Shown here piece by piece: positions 1-6,500 of a DNA stretch of 13,572 nucleotides (position 1 is the stretch's first letter; every line of letters begins with the position of its first letter). The stretch lies in NCBI GenBank assembly GCA_022425565.1, contig JAKMFG010000029.1:1-13572 (forward strand). Reading direction: 5' to 3'. A program made the position numbers and the translations under genes. The notes under the pieces were generated by a model. It ran no database searches. It saw only the letters and a list, made by a program, of their open reading frames with translations, and was not told the DNA's origin. The stretch is from Alphaproteobacteria bacterium. GTDB taxonomy: Bacteria; Pseudomonadota; Alphaproteobacteria; Puniceispirillales; Puniceispirillaceae.

Positions 1-963
1 CTTGCCGACAGCCTCGAGACGGCCGAGGCATCGCGCCAGCAGGCGGCAGATGCACTCGCTCTGGCCGAGGCGTCTCTCGCCGAAGCCGAGGCCGCACAGC
101 GCGAGGCTGATGCCAGGCTGGCAGAAAGCCGCGAACAGCAGATTCGTGCCGAAGGCGCACGCGAGCGAGCCGAAGAAACAAGACGGGTTGTCATCGAGCA
201 GATCAGCGACAAGCTTGGCTGCGCACCGGACGGGCTGGCTGAACTTGCCGAGGCGGAAGACGCCGCCGCGCTGCCAGAACTCGAAATGCTCGAGGACCGG
301 GTCCAGCGCCTGATTCGCGAGCGTGACAATATCGGCCCGGTGAACTTGCGGGCTGAAGCCGAGATGGAGGAGGTTTCCTCGCGGATCGAGTCCATGGAAG
401 CAGAGGCCGAGGACCTTGTCGCCGCCATCGAAAAGCTGCGCGCTGCCATCAACAAGCTGAACAGGCAGGGCCGTGAGCAGCTTCTGGCAAGTTTCGCCAC
501 AGTAAACGAGCATTTCCGCGAGCTGTTCAAGATCCTGTTTGGTGGTGGCACCGCCGAGCTGCAACTGACGGAGTCAGACGACCCGCTGGAGGCAGGACTG
601 GAAATCCTGGCACAGCCACCAGGCAAGAGGCTGCAGTCGCTGTCACTGCTGTCGGGCGGCGAACAGGCGCTGACCGCTCTTGCCCTGATTTTCGCAGTAT
701 TCCTTACCAATCCGGCGCCGATCTGTGTTCTCGACGAGGTGGATGCACCGCTCGACGACACCAACGTGGCGCGATTCTGTGATTTGCTGCGCGAAATCAC
801 CGCCAAGACGGACACCCGTTTCCTTGTCATCACCCACCACCGGATGACCATGGCACGGATGGACCGGCTGTTCGGTGTGACCATGGAACAGCGCGGTATT
901 TCCAAACTTGTTTCAGTCGATCTTCAGACGGCAGAGCGAATCCGTGATGTGGCTGTTGCCTGA
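1..963 (+). CDS. smc: Chromosome segregation protein SMC, C-terminal part (5' end outside window)
   Basis: Frame 1 is open from the left edge to the TGA at 961-963, giving 320 residues of a protein that normally has about 1150. The first 95 or so visible residues are Ala/Glu/Arg-rich with heptad character, matching the end of the SMC coiled coil. The rest is the C-terminal ATPase half-head. The ABC signature LSGGE is at 649-663, the Walker B segment VLDEVDAPLDD at 727-759, and the switch-histidine segment VITHH at 826-840. The DNIGPVNLRA motif at the coiled-coil/head junction is also typical of bacterial SMC. SMC dimers, with ScpA and ScpB, use ATP to organise and segregate the chromosome. 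The gene ends 299 bases before atpI, and I see no terminator between them. Family assignment is secure; only the N-terminal half is missing. Confidence 0.97.
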   Translation, partial: LADSLETAEASRQQAADALALAEASLAEAEAAQREADARLAESREQQIRAEGARERAEETRRVVIEQISDKLGCAPDGLAELAEAEDAAALPELEMLEDRVQRLIRERDNIGPVNLRAEAEMEEVSSRIESMEAEAEDLVAAIEKLRAAINKLNRQGREQLLASFATVNEHFRELFKILFGGGTAELQLTESDDPLEAGLEILAQPPGKRLQSLSLLSGGEQALTALALIFAVFLTNPAPICVLDEVDAPLDDTNVARFCDLLREITAKTDTRFLVITHHRMTMARMDRLFGVTMEQRGISKLVSVDLQTAERIRDVAVA

Positions 964-1019
964 CCCATGTGACAGCAGCCGGATCGAAGCGTCCTGACCC
1001 CCTGCCAAACCCGCAGATT

Positions 1020-1040
1020 TACAGGCAAAATCGACCTGTA
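1020..1040. repeat. Perfect inverted repeat upstream of the atp promoter
   Basis: TACAGG at 1020-1025 is the exact reverse complement of CCTGTA at 1035-1040, separated by 9 bases. It lies 8 bases upstream of the -35 box, a plausible place for an activator or repressor operator. A 6-base arm can occur by chance, so a regulatory role is only an inference. Confidence 0.35.
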
Positions 1041-1048
1041 TTGAACAC

Positions 1049-1078
1049 TTGACAAAACTCGAGGCGGCCCCCTATTTT
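1049..1078 (+). promoter_or_regulatory. Sigma-70-type promoter of the F0 operon
   Basis: The -35 box TTGACA (1049-1054) matches the consensus perfectly. After 18 bases comes TATTTT (1073-1078), which fits four of six -10 positions. The start of transcription would be near 1085, about 178 bases before the atpI start codon. It is the best promoter-like pair I found in the window and it faces the operon. Confidence 0.65.
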
Positions 1079-1262
1079 GAGCGCGTTTTCGGCGTCCGGG
1101 ATTCGCCGCCCTTTGCAGCGCTTTTCCGGCATCCGGTCACTTGGACAGAAACCACACGGGACAGGCAAACGCATAGCGTCTTCACCGGCAGACTGGACCC
1201 GAACCGGCCGCGTTTCCGGCCTTCACCATCCAGTTTATGGTAGCCCCAACAGACGAAACGGC

Positions 1263-1634
1263 ATGAGCGATCAGGAACCGAACCGCGGCGAGAAACGCCT
1301 GCAGGATATCGACCGCCGCATCGCAAAAATGCAGGGGGACAGGGAAGATGCGGCAAGACCGTCCCGCGCCGCTTTGCCGGCGGGAATGGGAGCCATCCTA
1401 AGTCGCGTTGCGACAGAGCTGGTTGCCGGTGTGGTGGTTGGCGCGTTCATAGGCTGGGTGTTCGATCGCTGGCTCGGAACATCACCGCTGTTTCTGGTGT
1501 TGATGTTCTTCCTTGGAGCCTCGGCCGGAATGCTGAACGTGTGGCGGATGATGTCGGGACGCGGCATGGCCACAGGTTATTTTGACGAGCACCGGCAGGA
1601 TGCCGGCGACAAACGGGAGACGGACGGCGACTAG
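1263..1634 (+). CDS. atpI: ATP synthase accessory protein I (AtpI)
   Basis: A 123-residue membrane protein of the AtpI family, which helps assemble the c-ring of F0 and is not part of the finished enzyme. Residues 1-40 are charged and polar. Two membrane segments follow, at about 46-67 (containing ATELVAGVVVGAFIGWVFDRW, a typical family hairpin) and 75-95, and the tail is polar. I chose the ATG at 1263 because it gives a normal family length. The same frame is open upstream to an ATG at 1077, but that part is Arg/Ser/Pro-rich, would start at the -10 box of the promoter, and resembles no AtpI sequence. It is the first gene of the F0 operon, 28 bases before atpB, the usual alphaproteobacterial position. 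Confidence 0.9.
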   Translation: MSDQEPNRGEKRLQDIDRRIAKMQGDREDAARPSRAALPAGMGAILSRVATELVAGVVVGAFIGWVFDRWLGTSPLFLVLMFFLGASAGMLNVWRMMSGRGMATGYFDEHRQDAGDKRETDGD

Positions 1635-1662
1635 CCGTTGGCGAGCAAGGGAAGACTGAGAG

Positions 1663-2421
1663 ATGGCGTCTACTGGCATGCACTCACCTATCGAGCAGTT
1701 CAAGATCAAGCCGATCTTCGAGCTGAGCGCGGGCGGTTACGACATCTCCTTCACCAACTCCAGCCTGTTCATGCTGCTTGCCATGGTCGTCGGTGGTGCG
1801 TTCCTTGCCAGCGCAATGAGCAAGCGCGAGATGGTGCCCGGCAGACTGCAATGCGCTGCCGAGATGATGTATGAATTCGTCGCAGACCTTGTGAAAAGCA
1901 ATGTCGGAAGCGAAGGGCGCGCCTATTTCCCCTTCATCTTCACGCTCTTCGTATTCCTGCTCTTCGGCAACCTGCTCGGCATGGTGCCCTACTCCTACAC
2001 ATTCACCTCACAGATCATCGTGACCTTCGCGATGGCGGCCTTCGTTTTCGTCGGCGTTACCATCGTCGGACTGGTCAAGCACGGGCTGCATTTCTTCACG
2101 CTGTTCGTTCCGGCAGGTGCGCCCAAGCCACTGATCCCGTTCTTGATCGTCATCGAGGTTATTTCCTATTTTGTGCGTCCCGTCAGCCTGTCCGTGCGTC
2201 TTTTCGCCAACATGCTGGCCGGCCACACCATGCTTAAAGTGTTCGCAGGCCTTGCTGTGATGATCTCCGGCGCAGGCGGGATCGCGATGACCGGCTCGCT
2301 TCTGCCCTTTGCAGCAATTATCGGCCTGACCGGCCTCGAATTCCTGGTGGCGGCACTGCAAGCATATGTCTTCACCATCCTGACCTGCATGTATCTGAAT
2401 GACGCGCTGCACCTGCACTAG
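1663..2421 (+). CDS. atpB: ATP synthase F0 subunit a
   Basis: A 252-residue integral membrane protein that forms the two proton half-channels next to the c-ring. The hallmark segment SVRLFANMLAGH carries the essential arginine at residue 179, equivalent to Arg210 of E. coli. In the last helix, LQAYVFTIL places Gln233 at the position of E. coli Gln252. Several strongly hydrophobic stretches cover about residues 34-52, 90-110, 118-138, 157-170, 195-225 and 225-245. The length is usual for alphaproteobacteria. The ATG at 1663 has a purine-rich stretch (GGGAAG) upstream; an in-frame ATG at 1678 is a possible alternative that would remove five residues. It lies between atpI and atpE in the F0 operon. 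Assignment is secure. Confidence 0.97.
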   Translation: MASTGMHSPIEQFKIKPIFELSAGGYDISFTNSSLFMLLAMVVGGAFLASAMSKREMVPGRLQCAAEMMYEFVADLVKSNVGSEGRAYFPFIFTLFVFLLFGNLLGMVPYSYTFTSQIIVTFAMAAFVFVGVTIVGLVKHGLHFFTLFVPAGAPKPLIPFLIVIEVISYFVRPVSLSVRLFANMLAGHTMLKVFAGLAVMISGAGGIAMTGSLLPFAAIIGLTGLEFLVAALQAYVFTILTCMYLNDALHLH

Positions 2422-2441
2422 GGCAGGCCGCCGCGTGGCGT

Positions 2442-2469
2442 AACGTTTACCGCTGACGTTCAACAGCGG
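2442..2469 (+). promoter_or_regulatory. Candidate compact pseudoknot in the atpB-atpE spacer
   Basis: Two short stems interlock here. AACGT (2442-2446) can pair with ACGTT (2456-2460), and CCGCTG (2450-2455) can pair with CAGCGG (2464-2469). Their order (arm 1, arm 2, arm 1', arm 2') is that of an H-type pseudoknot with 3-base loops and no bases between the stems. The element lies 20 bases after the atpB stop and 50 before the atpE start. A simple 4-bp hairpin, GTAA/TTAC at 2440-2450, competes with it. No folding energy was computed. Confidence 0.35.
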
Positions 2470-2519
2470 AATGGACTAACAGCTAATAGACTTGAAAAAC
2501 CTACGGAAGGACTAGGAAC

Positions 2520-2747
2520 ATGGAAGTAGAAGCTGCAAAGATGATTGGCGCCGGCATTGCTGTGCTCCCGCTTCTCGGCGTTGCACTGGGTATCGGCAAC
2601 ATCTTCTCCTCGCTCGTCAACTCGATTGCTCGCAATCCGGCAGCTCGCGGCGAAGTGTTCGGCATTGGCATCCTGGGCTTCGCCCTGACCGAAGCCATCG
2701 CGCTGTTCGCACTGGTTGTCGCGCTGCTGCTTCTGTTTGCGCTCTAA
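2520..2747 (+). CDS. atpE: ATP synthase F0 subunit c
   Basis: A 75-residue two-helix protein whose ring rotates as protons bind and leave. The proton-binding carboxylate is Glu58 in [21 protein letters not shown]. The polar loop has Arg38-Asn39-Pro40, the alphaproteobacterial form of the RQP motif. The N-terminus [14 protein letters not shown] closely resembles the Rhodospirillum type as I remember it. In helix 1 the glycine track is incomplete (Gly20, Ala22, Gly24, Gly26), and there is a proline at residue 17. The start is clear: AGGA at 2508-2511, eight bases before the ATG, in an A-rich leader. Subunit c is needed in many more copies than its neighbours, and the gene is flanked by RNA structures that could help with this. 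Confidence 0.97.
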   Translation: MEVEAAKMIGAGIAVLPLLGVALGIGNIFSSLVNSIARNPAARGEVFGIGILGFALTEAIALFALVVALLLLFAL

Positions 2748-2770
2748 GCCAGCTTTCCGAATCCTATTTT

Positions 2771-2804
2771 GACCGTCCGCCGGGCCTGTTCCGGCCGGGC
2801 GGTC
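2771..2804 (+). promoter_or_regulatory. GC-rich hairpin between atpE and atpF'
   Basis: GACCG (2771-2775) pairs with CGGTC (2800-2804), CC (2780-2781) with GG (2798-2799), and GGCC (2783-2786) with GGCC (2793-2796). The hairpin has a TCCG bulge, one G-G mismatch and the loop TGTTCC. No T-run follows, so it is unlikely to be a full terminator. It starts 24 bases after the atpE stop, where it could protect the atpE message from 3' decay or cause partial attenuation. It ends just before the ribosome binding site of the next gene (AAGGAG, 2809-2814). Confidence 0.5.
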
Positions 2805-2820
2805 AGTCAAGGAGAGTGGC

Positions 2821-3453
2821 ATGAGCACAATTGAAACAGAAGCTGGCAAAATAGAAGCTGGCAAGACCGCAGCCGCCGTCTTCACGGCATCGCTTGTGGT
2901 TGGCATCGGCGGCATCGCGCATGCAGCCGGCGACGCAGAGCCGGGCCTGCCGCAGCTGAAGGTCGAGACATGGCCGTCACAGCTGTTCTGGCTGGCGGTG
3001 ATCTTTGCCATCGGCTACGTCTTCATGTCGCGTGTCGTCACCCCGCGGATCGGTACGGTCCTCGAGGAACGCCGCTCGCGGCTCGACGATGATCTGGCGC
3101 GAGCCCGCGAGGCAAGCACCGAAGCTGCTACAACCCGTGCGGAATACGAGGCAAGTCTCGAAGAAGCACGGGCACAGGCAGCCGAGTTTGCCCGCAACGC
3201 AAGCGCTGAAGCGCTGGCAAACGCGGAAGCATCAGCAGCACGCGCTGCCAAGCGGATGGCCACTAAGGTCGGCAAGGCTGAAGACAAGCTGGCAGAGGAC
3301 CGCGCAGAGGCAGAGAGCAATCTTGCATCCGTCGCATCCGAGGCAGCCATCGCGGCCGCTGCACAGGTTGCCGGGGTCAAGGCGACCAAGGCACAGGCTG
3401 ACAAGGCAGTGAAGGCCAGCGCGGCCACACTTGCCGGGCAGGAGGCAGGGTGA
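2821..3453 (+). CDS. atpF': ATP synthase F0 subunit b' (second b-type stator subunit)
   Basis: A 210-residue stator protein linking F0 to F1. Residues 42-85 carry the family signature: PQLKVETWPSQLFWLAV leads into a membrane helix (about 53-70), then SRVVTPRIGTVLEERR. From about 80 to 205 it is one long Ala/Glu/Lys/Arg coiled coil. The N-terminus is longer than the core fold needs: 16 charged residues precede a hydrophobic stretch (about 17-36) ending AHA-AGD, which resembles a signal-peptidase cleavage site. The ATG at 2821 follows a strong AAGGAG at 2809-2814; the next Met is residue 69, too late to be the start. The stop overlaps the atpF start by one base, which suggests translational coupling. 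Paired b and b' genes are typical of alphaproteobacteria, other phototrophs and plastids. Confidence 0.93.
   Translation: MSTIETEAGKIEAGKTAAAVFTASLVVGIGGIAHAAGDAEPGLPQLKVETWPSQLFWLAVIFAIGYVFMSRVVTPRIGTVLEERRSRLDDDLARAREASTEAATTRAEYEASLEEARAQAAEFARNASAEALANAEASAARAAKRMATKVGKAEDKLAEDRAEAESNLASVASEAAIAAAAQVAGVKATKAQADKAVKASAATLAGQEAG
2838..2864 (+). repeat. 12-base direct repeat, period 15, at the start of atpF'
   Basis: AGAAGCTGGCAA occurs at 2838-2849 and again at 2853-2864, exactly 15 bases (five codons) apart and in frame. It encodes the duplicated tetrapeptide Glu-Ala-Gly-Lys in the N-terminal extension of b'. It looks like a small, recent in-frame duplication. Confidence 0.8.
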
Positions 3454-3938
3454 TGGAAGGTATCGTCTGGGAATCCGTTTGGGTCGCCGTTGGCTTTGTT
3501 GCCTTCGCTGCACTCGTCTGGAAGCGCCTCAGCGGCGTCATCAACACCATGCTTGATGACAGGTCGTCCAAGATCAAGGCAGACCTCGACGAGGCACGGA
3601 CCCTCCGCGAGGAGGCTCTTGACGAGCTTCACCAGTTCCAGCGGCTTCATCGCGAAGCTGCAGAGGAGGCGAAAGTCATCCTGAAGAACGCTGAAGCCAC
3701 CGCCGAGCGTATCCGCGAAAACGCCGAGGCCGCAGCCAAGGAAACGATCAAGCGCCGCGAGCAGCAGGCGACTGCGAAGATCAAGGCAACTGAAACTGCC
3801 ATGATCAACGAGCTCCGCGAAAAGGCTGCAAGCCTTGCCGTTGCCTCGGCAGCGCAGATCATTACCTCGAAGCTCGACGACAAGGCCGGACTGGCACTCG
3901 TCGACACCGCCGCCGGCGAAATCGAGAAACTGAACTAA
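3453..3938 (+). CDS. atpF: ATP synthase F0 subunit b
   Basis: A 161-residue stator subunit. One membrane helix (about residues 6-24, WESVWVAVGFVAFAALVW) is followed by a charged coiled coil to about residue 130 and then a short amphipathic end (about 130-161) that would contact F1 delta. I chose the ATG at 3453, which shares its A with the TGA of atpF' and has GGAGG at 3441-3445, seven bases upstream, inside the preceding gene. A GTG directly before it (3450) is in frame and would add one residue. It is the last gene of the operon; the F1 genes (atpHAGDC) do not follow, which fits the split arrangement of many alphaproteobacteria. Confidence 0.95.
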   Translation: MEGIVWESVWVAVGFVAFAALVWKRLSGVINTMLDDRSSKIKADLDEARTLREEALDELHQFQRLHREAAEEAKVILKNAEATAERIRENAEAAAKETIKRREQQATAKIKATETAMINELREKAASLAVASAAQIITSKLDDKAGLALVDTAAGEIEKLN

Positions 3939-3970
3939 GAGGCGGGCGCTTTCCGGCGCCCCCTCTTCCT
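3939..3970 (+). terminator. Intrinsic-type terminator of the F0 operon
   Basis: Directly after the atpF stop, GAGG (3939-3942) and GGGCGC (3944-3949) pair with GCGCCC (3956-3961) and CCTC (3962-3965), with a single bulged C and the loop TTTCCG. A pyrimidine-rich tail follows (TTCCTCACTTATTTTCC), but there is no uninterrupted T-run. The position, 30 bases from the end of the convergent lipoprotein gene, supports a terminator that may also limit read-through from that side. Confidence 0.65.
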
Positions 3971-3995
3971 CACTTATTTTCCATCAAATGTCTGG

Positions 3996-4484
3996 TTATT
4001 TGTGCGTTGGAAGCAGGCTGAGAACGAGCCTGTTGCCATCGGCCACCGTGATTTTGTATTCGGCCACCGGATAATTCAGCCGCTGGCCCTTGGCAAATCC
4101 GGTCTTGTATTTGATTGGCTTGGTCTCAACGACATCGTTATCGGGTCCAACGACGATGCCGATCAGGTCAATCTGGGCCACACCCGGGGCAAGATCTTCT
4201 CCCGCAGCACGCTTGAGCTTCAGCCCAATCGATACATTCATCAATATAGCGCCGCCGTCTGCAGCCTCGCACAGGCCGCTCACACCATTCATCCGCACAT
4301 CGAAAACCTCACGCGTGTCATCCATGCGCATATAGGCCTGCGTGCCCTCACGCGGGGCCGAGACTTCGGGACAGACGACGTAATCCGGGGTGCTCGTGCA
4401 GGATGCCAGCACAAAACCGGCAGCACCGAGGGCGGCAAAGCGGGCAAAAGATGCGGAAAGTGATGTGCGGGACTGGTGTTCCAT
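3996..4484 (-). CDS. Predicted lipoprotein of unknown function
   Basis: A 162-residue protein with an N-terminal lipoprotein signal: a hydrophobic stretch ending Leu-Ala-Ser-Cys, the lipidated Cys being residue 29, with Arg at 6 and 14. After cleavage it would be an envelope-anchored protein of about 134 residues, with two further cysteines (CP near the start and LCEA in the middle). The body is soluble and probably beta-rich, with alternating hydrophobic residues and no repeats. I do not recognise a family. I chose the ATG ending at 4484 because AGGA (4493-4496) lies eight bases upstream, the same spacing as in atpE, prx and thrC; an ATG three codons earlier (4493) would overlap that AGGA. 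The gene is convergent with atpF and divergent from ispH. Calling it a lipoprotein is fairly safe; the function is unknown. Confidence 0.85.
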   Translation of the reverse strand: MEHQSRTSLSASFARFAALGAAGFVLASCTSTPDYVVCPEVSAPREGTQAYMRMDDTREVFDVRMNGVSGLCEAADGGAILMNVSIGLKLKRAAGEDLAPGVAQIDLIGIVVGPDNDVVETKPIKYKTGFAKGQRLNYPVAEYKITVADGNRLVLSLLPTHK

Positions 4485-4556
4485 GCGGCGCATCCTATCT
4501 GCTTTTTAGGACAACAGCAATTGACCTGTGCCCCGTATTCGCGCAAGAACAACGGC

Positions 4557-5519
4557 ATGGACAAGCCCGTGGCAAAAGACCGGAAATACCTTCATCTCGC
4601 AGCACCACGCGGTTTCTGCGCCGGCGTTGATCGCGCCGTGCGCATCGTCGAGGTTGCGCTGGAGAAATTCGGCGCACCGGTCTATGTCCGCCACGAAATC
4701 GTGCATAACCGTACCGTGGTCGACGGGCTTGCCGCAAAGGGTGCCGTCTTCGTCAAGGAACTCGACGAAGTGCCCGAGGGTGCGCCCGTCGTCTTTTCCG
4801 CCCACGGGGTGGCCCGTTCCGTTGTCGAGGAAGCAGACAACCGCAACATGATCGCCGTTGATGCCACCTGCCCGCTGGTGACCAAGGTACATGTCGAGAC
4901 ACGGCGCCATGCCGCGCTGCGCAAACATATCCTTCTGATCGGACATGCGGGCCATCCGGAGGTCGAGGGCACAATGGGCCAGGTCGAGGCAGGCGATATC
5001 ACCCTGATCGAGACGGTCGAGGACGCGCGTAATGTGACACCGCCCGAAGACGCCGAGCTCGCATTCGCCACCCAGACAACCCTGTCTGTGGACGACACGG
5101 CGGAAATCATTTCGGTTTTGCAGTTTCGCTTCCCCCAGATCACCGGTCCGCGCGGCGAAGATATCTGCTATGCAACGACCAATCGCCAGAATGCGGTGAA
5201 ACATATCGCGCCGCACTGTGACATCGTGCTCGTTGTGGGTGCAGAAAATTCCTCGAACTCGAAACGCCTGGTCGAAGTCGCGACCCGCGCCGGCGCTGCC
5301 AGCGGCCGGCTTGTTGCCGACCTTAGTGCCATCGACTGGGACGAGATTGATGCAGTTTCCCATATCGGCCTGTCGGCCGGCGCTTCGGCACCGGAGAGCC
5401 TTGTCCACGAGATCATCGACGAGATGCGGGAACGCTATGACCTGCAACTCGACGAGGACGCACTCGTCGAAGAAACAATCAGCTTCAAGCTCCCGCCAAT
5501 CCTGACAAAACAGGCGTGA
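4557..5519 (+). CDS. ispH: 4-hydroxy-3-methylbut-2-enyl diphosphate reductase (IspH/LytB)
   Basis: A 320-residue iron-sulfur enzyme that carries out the last step of the MEP pathway, reducing HMBPP to isopentenyl and dimethylallyl diphosphate in the cytoplasm. The three cluster cysteines are present: Cys21 ([12 protein letters not shown]), Cys105 (DATCPLV) and Cys204 ([10 protein letters not shown]). The substrate residues His50, His83, His133 and the catalytic Glu135 ([10 protein letters not shown]) line up with His41, His74, His124 and Glu126 of E. coli, and the SSNSKRL phosphate-binding segment is at 232-238. The frame is open further upstream to 4476, but that part resembles no IspH. The ATG at 4557 gives a standard length, although I see no clear Shine-Dalgarno before it. 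It heads the ispH-thrB-rnhA cluster, a known alphaproteobacterial order. Confidence 0.96.
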   Translation: MDKPVAKDRKYLHLAAPRGFCAGVDRAVRIVEVALEKFGAPVYVRHEIVHNRTVVDGLAAKGAVFVKELDEVPEGAPVVFSAHGVARSVVEEADNRNMIAVDATCPLVTKVHVETRRHAALRKHILLIGHAGHPEVEGTMGQVEAGDITLIETVEDARNVTPPEDAELAFATQTTLSVDDTAEIISVLQFRFPQITGPRGEDICYATTNRQNAVKHIAPHCDIVLVVGAENSSNSKRLVEVATRAGAASGRLVADLSAIDWDEIDAVSHIGLSAGASAPESLVHEIIDEMRERYDLQLDEDALVEETISFKLPPILTKQA

Positions 5520-5526
5520 CCATCTG

Positions 5527-6492
5527 ATGGCGGTCTATACCAATGTCGATGATGACGCGCTTGCCAGCTTCCTCGAGGCCTATGACCTCGGCACGGTGCT
5601 GAGCTTTGCCGGCATTGCCGAGGGCGTCGAGAATTCCAACTATCTTCTTCGCACAGACCGCGCGCACTATATCCTGACGCTGTATGAAAAGCGTGTGGAC
5701 AGGGCCGACCTCCCCTTTTTCATCGAGGTCATGCAGGTTCTTGCGAAGTCTGGCCTCAACTGCCCGTTGCCCGTTACCGCGCGCGACGGCAGTATCCTTC
5801 AGAAGCTCCAGGGCCGCCCCTGTGCGATTTTCACCTTCCTTGACGGGACCTGGAGCCGCTTTCCAAACCGCGAGAAATGCGCCGAGCTGGGCAGGACGCT
5901 GGCGACCATGCATCTGAACTGCGCGCCGGTGAAGCTGCGCCGGCCGAATGCACTCGGCCCGGCAGCGTGGTCGCCGCTTCTTGACTCCATCGGGCCGCAG
6001 GCCGACATCGTCGGCGACGGCATGCAGGATGCAATCAGGCAGCGTCTCGACAGCATCCTTGCCGCCTGGCCGAAAAACCTGCCATCCGGCGTCATCCATG
6101 CCGACCTGTTCCCGAACAATGTGCTGTTCATTGGCGACAAGCTGACCGGGGTGATCGACTTCTATTTCGCCTGTGATGATATCTTCGCCTATGATCTCGG
6201 CATCTGCCTGAACAGCTGGTGCTTCGAGCCCGACGGCAGCTTCAACCTGACGAAATCGCGTGCCATGCTTCGCGGCTATCAGGAGGTCCGCCCGCTGAGC
6301 GACGCCGAATGCGACGCGATCCCGGTGCTGGCCGCCGGATCAGCGATGCGGTTCTTCCTGACCCGCCTTTATGACTGGATTCATACGCCGCCAGATGCGC
6401 TTGTCAGCCCCAAGGACCCGATGGAATATTGGAGCATTCTGCGTTTCCATCAGTCGGTGTCAGGCAAAACCGCCTACGGCATCGGTTTATAG
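5527..6492 (+). CDS. thrB: Homoserine kinase, APH-like (ThrB type II)
   Basis: A 321-residue kinase that phosphorylates homoserine for threonine synthesis; its product is the substrate of ThrC. It is not the GHMP-type ThrB of E. coli. It has the aminoglycoside-phosphotransferase fold: a nucleotide-binding N-lobe with [10 protein letters not shown] at about 32-41, the catalytic loop His191-Ala-Asp193-Leu-Phe-Pro-Asn-Asn198, and the metal-binding Asp211 in [11 protein letters not shown]. This set, with YTNV near the start, is typical of the alphaproteobacterial enzyme. The ATG lies seven bases after the ispH stop, with no obvious Shine-Dalgarno, so translation is probably coupled to ispH. rnhA starts eight bases after its stop. 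A closely related choline or other small-molecule kinase is the main alternative, but the context favours ThrB. Confidence 0.93.
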   Translation: MAVYTNVDDDALASFLEAYDLGTVLSFAGIAEGVENSNYLLRTDRAHYILTLYEKRVDRADLPFFIEVMQVLAKSGLNCPLPVTARDGSILQKLQGRPCAIFTFLDGTWSRFPNREKCAELGRTLATMHLNCAPVKLRRPNALGPAAWSPLLDSIGPQADIVGDGMQDAIRQRLDSILAAWPKNLPSGVIHADLFPNNVLFIGDKLTGVIDFYFACDDIFAYDLGICLNSWCFEPDGSFNLTKSRAMLRGYQEVRPLSDAECDAIPVLAAGSAMRFFLTRLYDWIHTPPDALVSPKDPMEYWSILRFHQSVSGKTAYGIGL

Positions 6493-6500
6493 GGTCGGAT

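Larger units (their letters stand above)
964..1262 (+). promoter_or_regulatory. Intergenic region and long leader of the F0 operon
   Basis: This 299-base gap between smc and atpI has no credible gene. It holds an inverted repeat (1020-1040), a promoter (1049-1078) and then a transcribed leader of about 178 bases. Visible hairpins in the leader are CGGCG 1090-1094 with CGCCG 1104-1108; GAA plus GGCCG (1201-1203, 1206-1210) with CGGCC plus TTC (1217-1224); and CCAT 1226-1229 with ATGG 1237-1240 close to the atpI start. Open frames crossing the gap overlap the promoter and resemble no protein I know. The structures are read by eye without folding energies. Confidence 0.55.

Noticed and set aside
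2..313. 103-codon frame at the left edge
   Set aside because: It is a shifted reading of the smc coiled-coil region, whose own frame is open from base 1 to 963.
1077..1262. N-terminal extension of atpI to the ATG at 1077
   Set aside because: The ATG lies in the -10 box of the predicted promoter, and the added residues do not resemble AtpI.
3015..3650. 211-codon minus-strand frame over atpF' and atpF
   Set aside because: It is Ala/Ser-rich because it is the complement of the Ala/Glu-rich coiled coils on the plus strand.
4506..5447. 313-codon open frame on the minus strand, antisense to ispH
   Set aside because: It mirrors ispH codons, has no ribosome binding site I can see and no recognisable motif, while ispH has all its catalytic residues.
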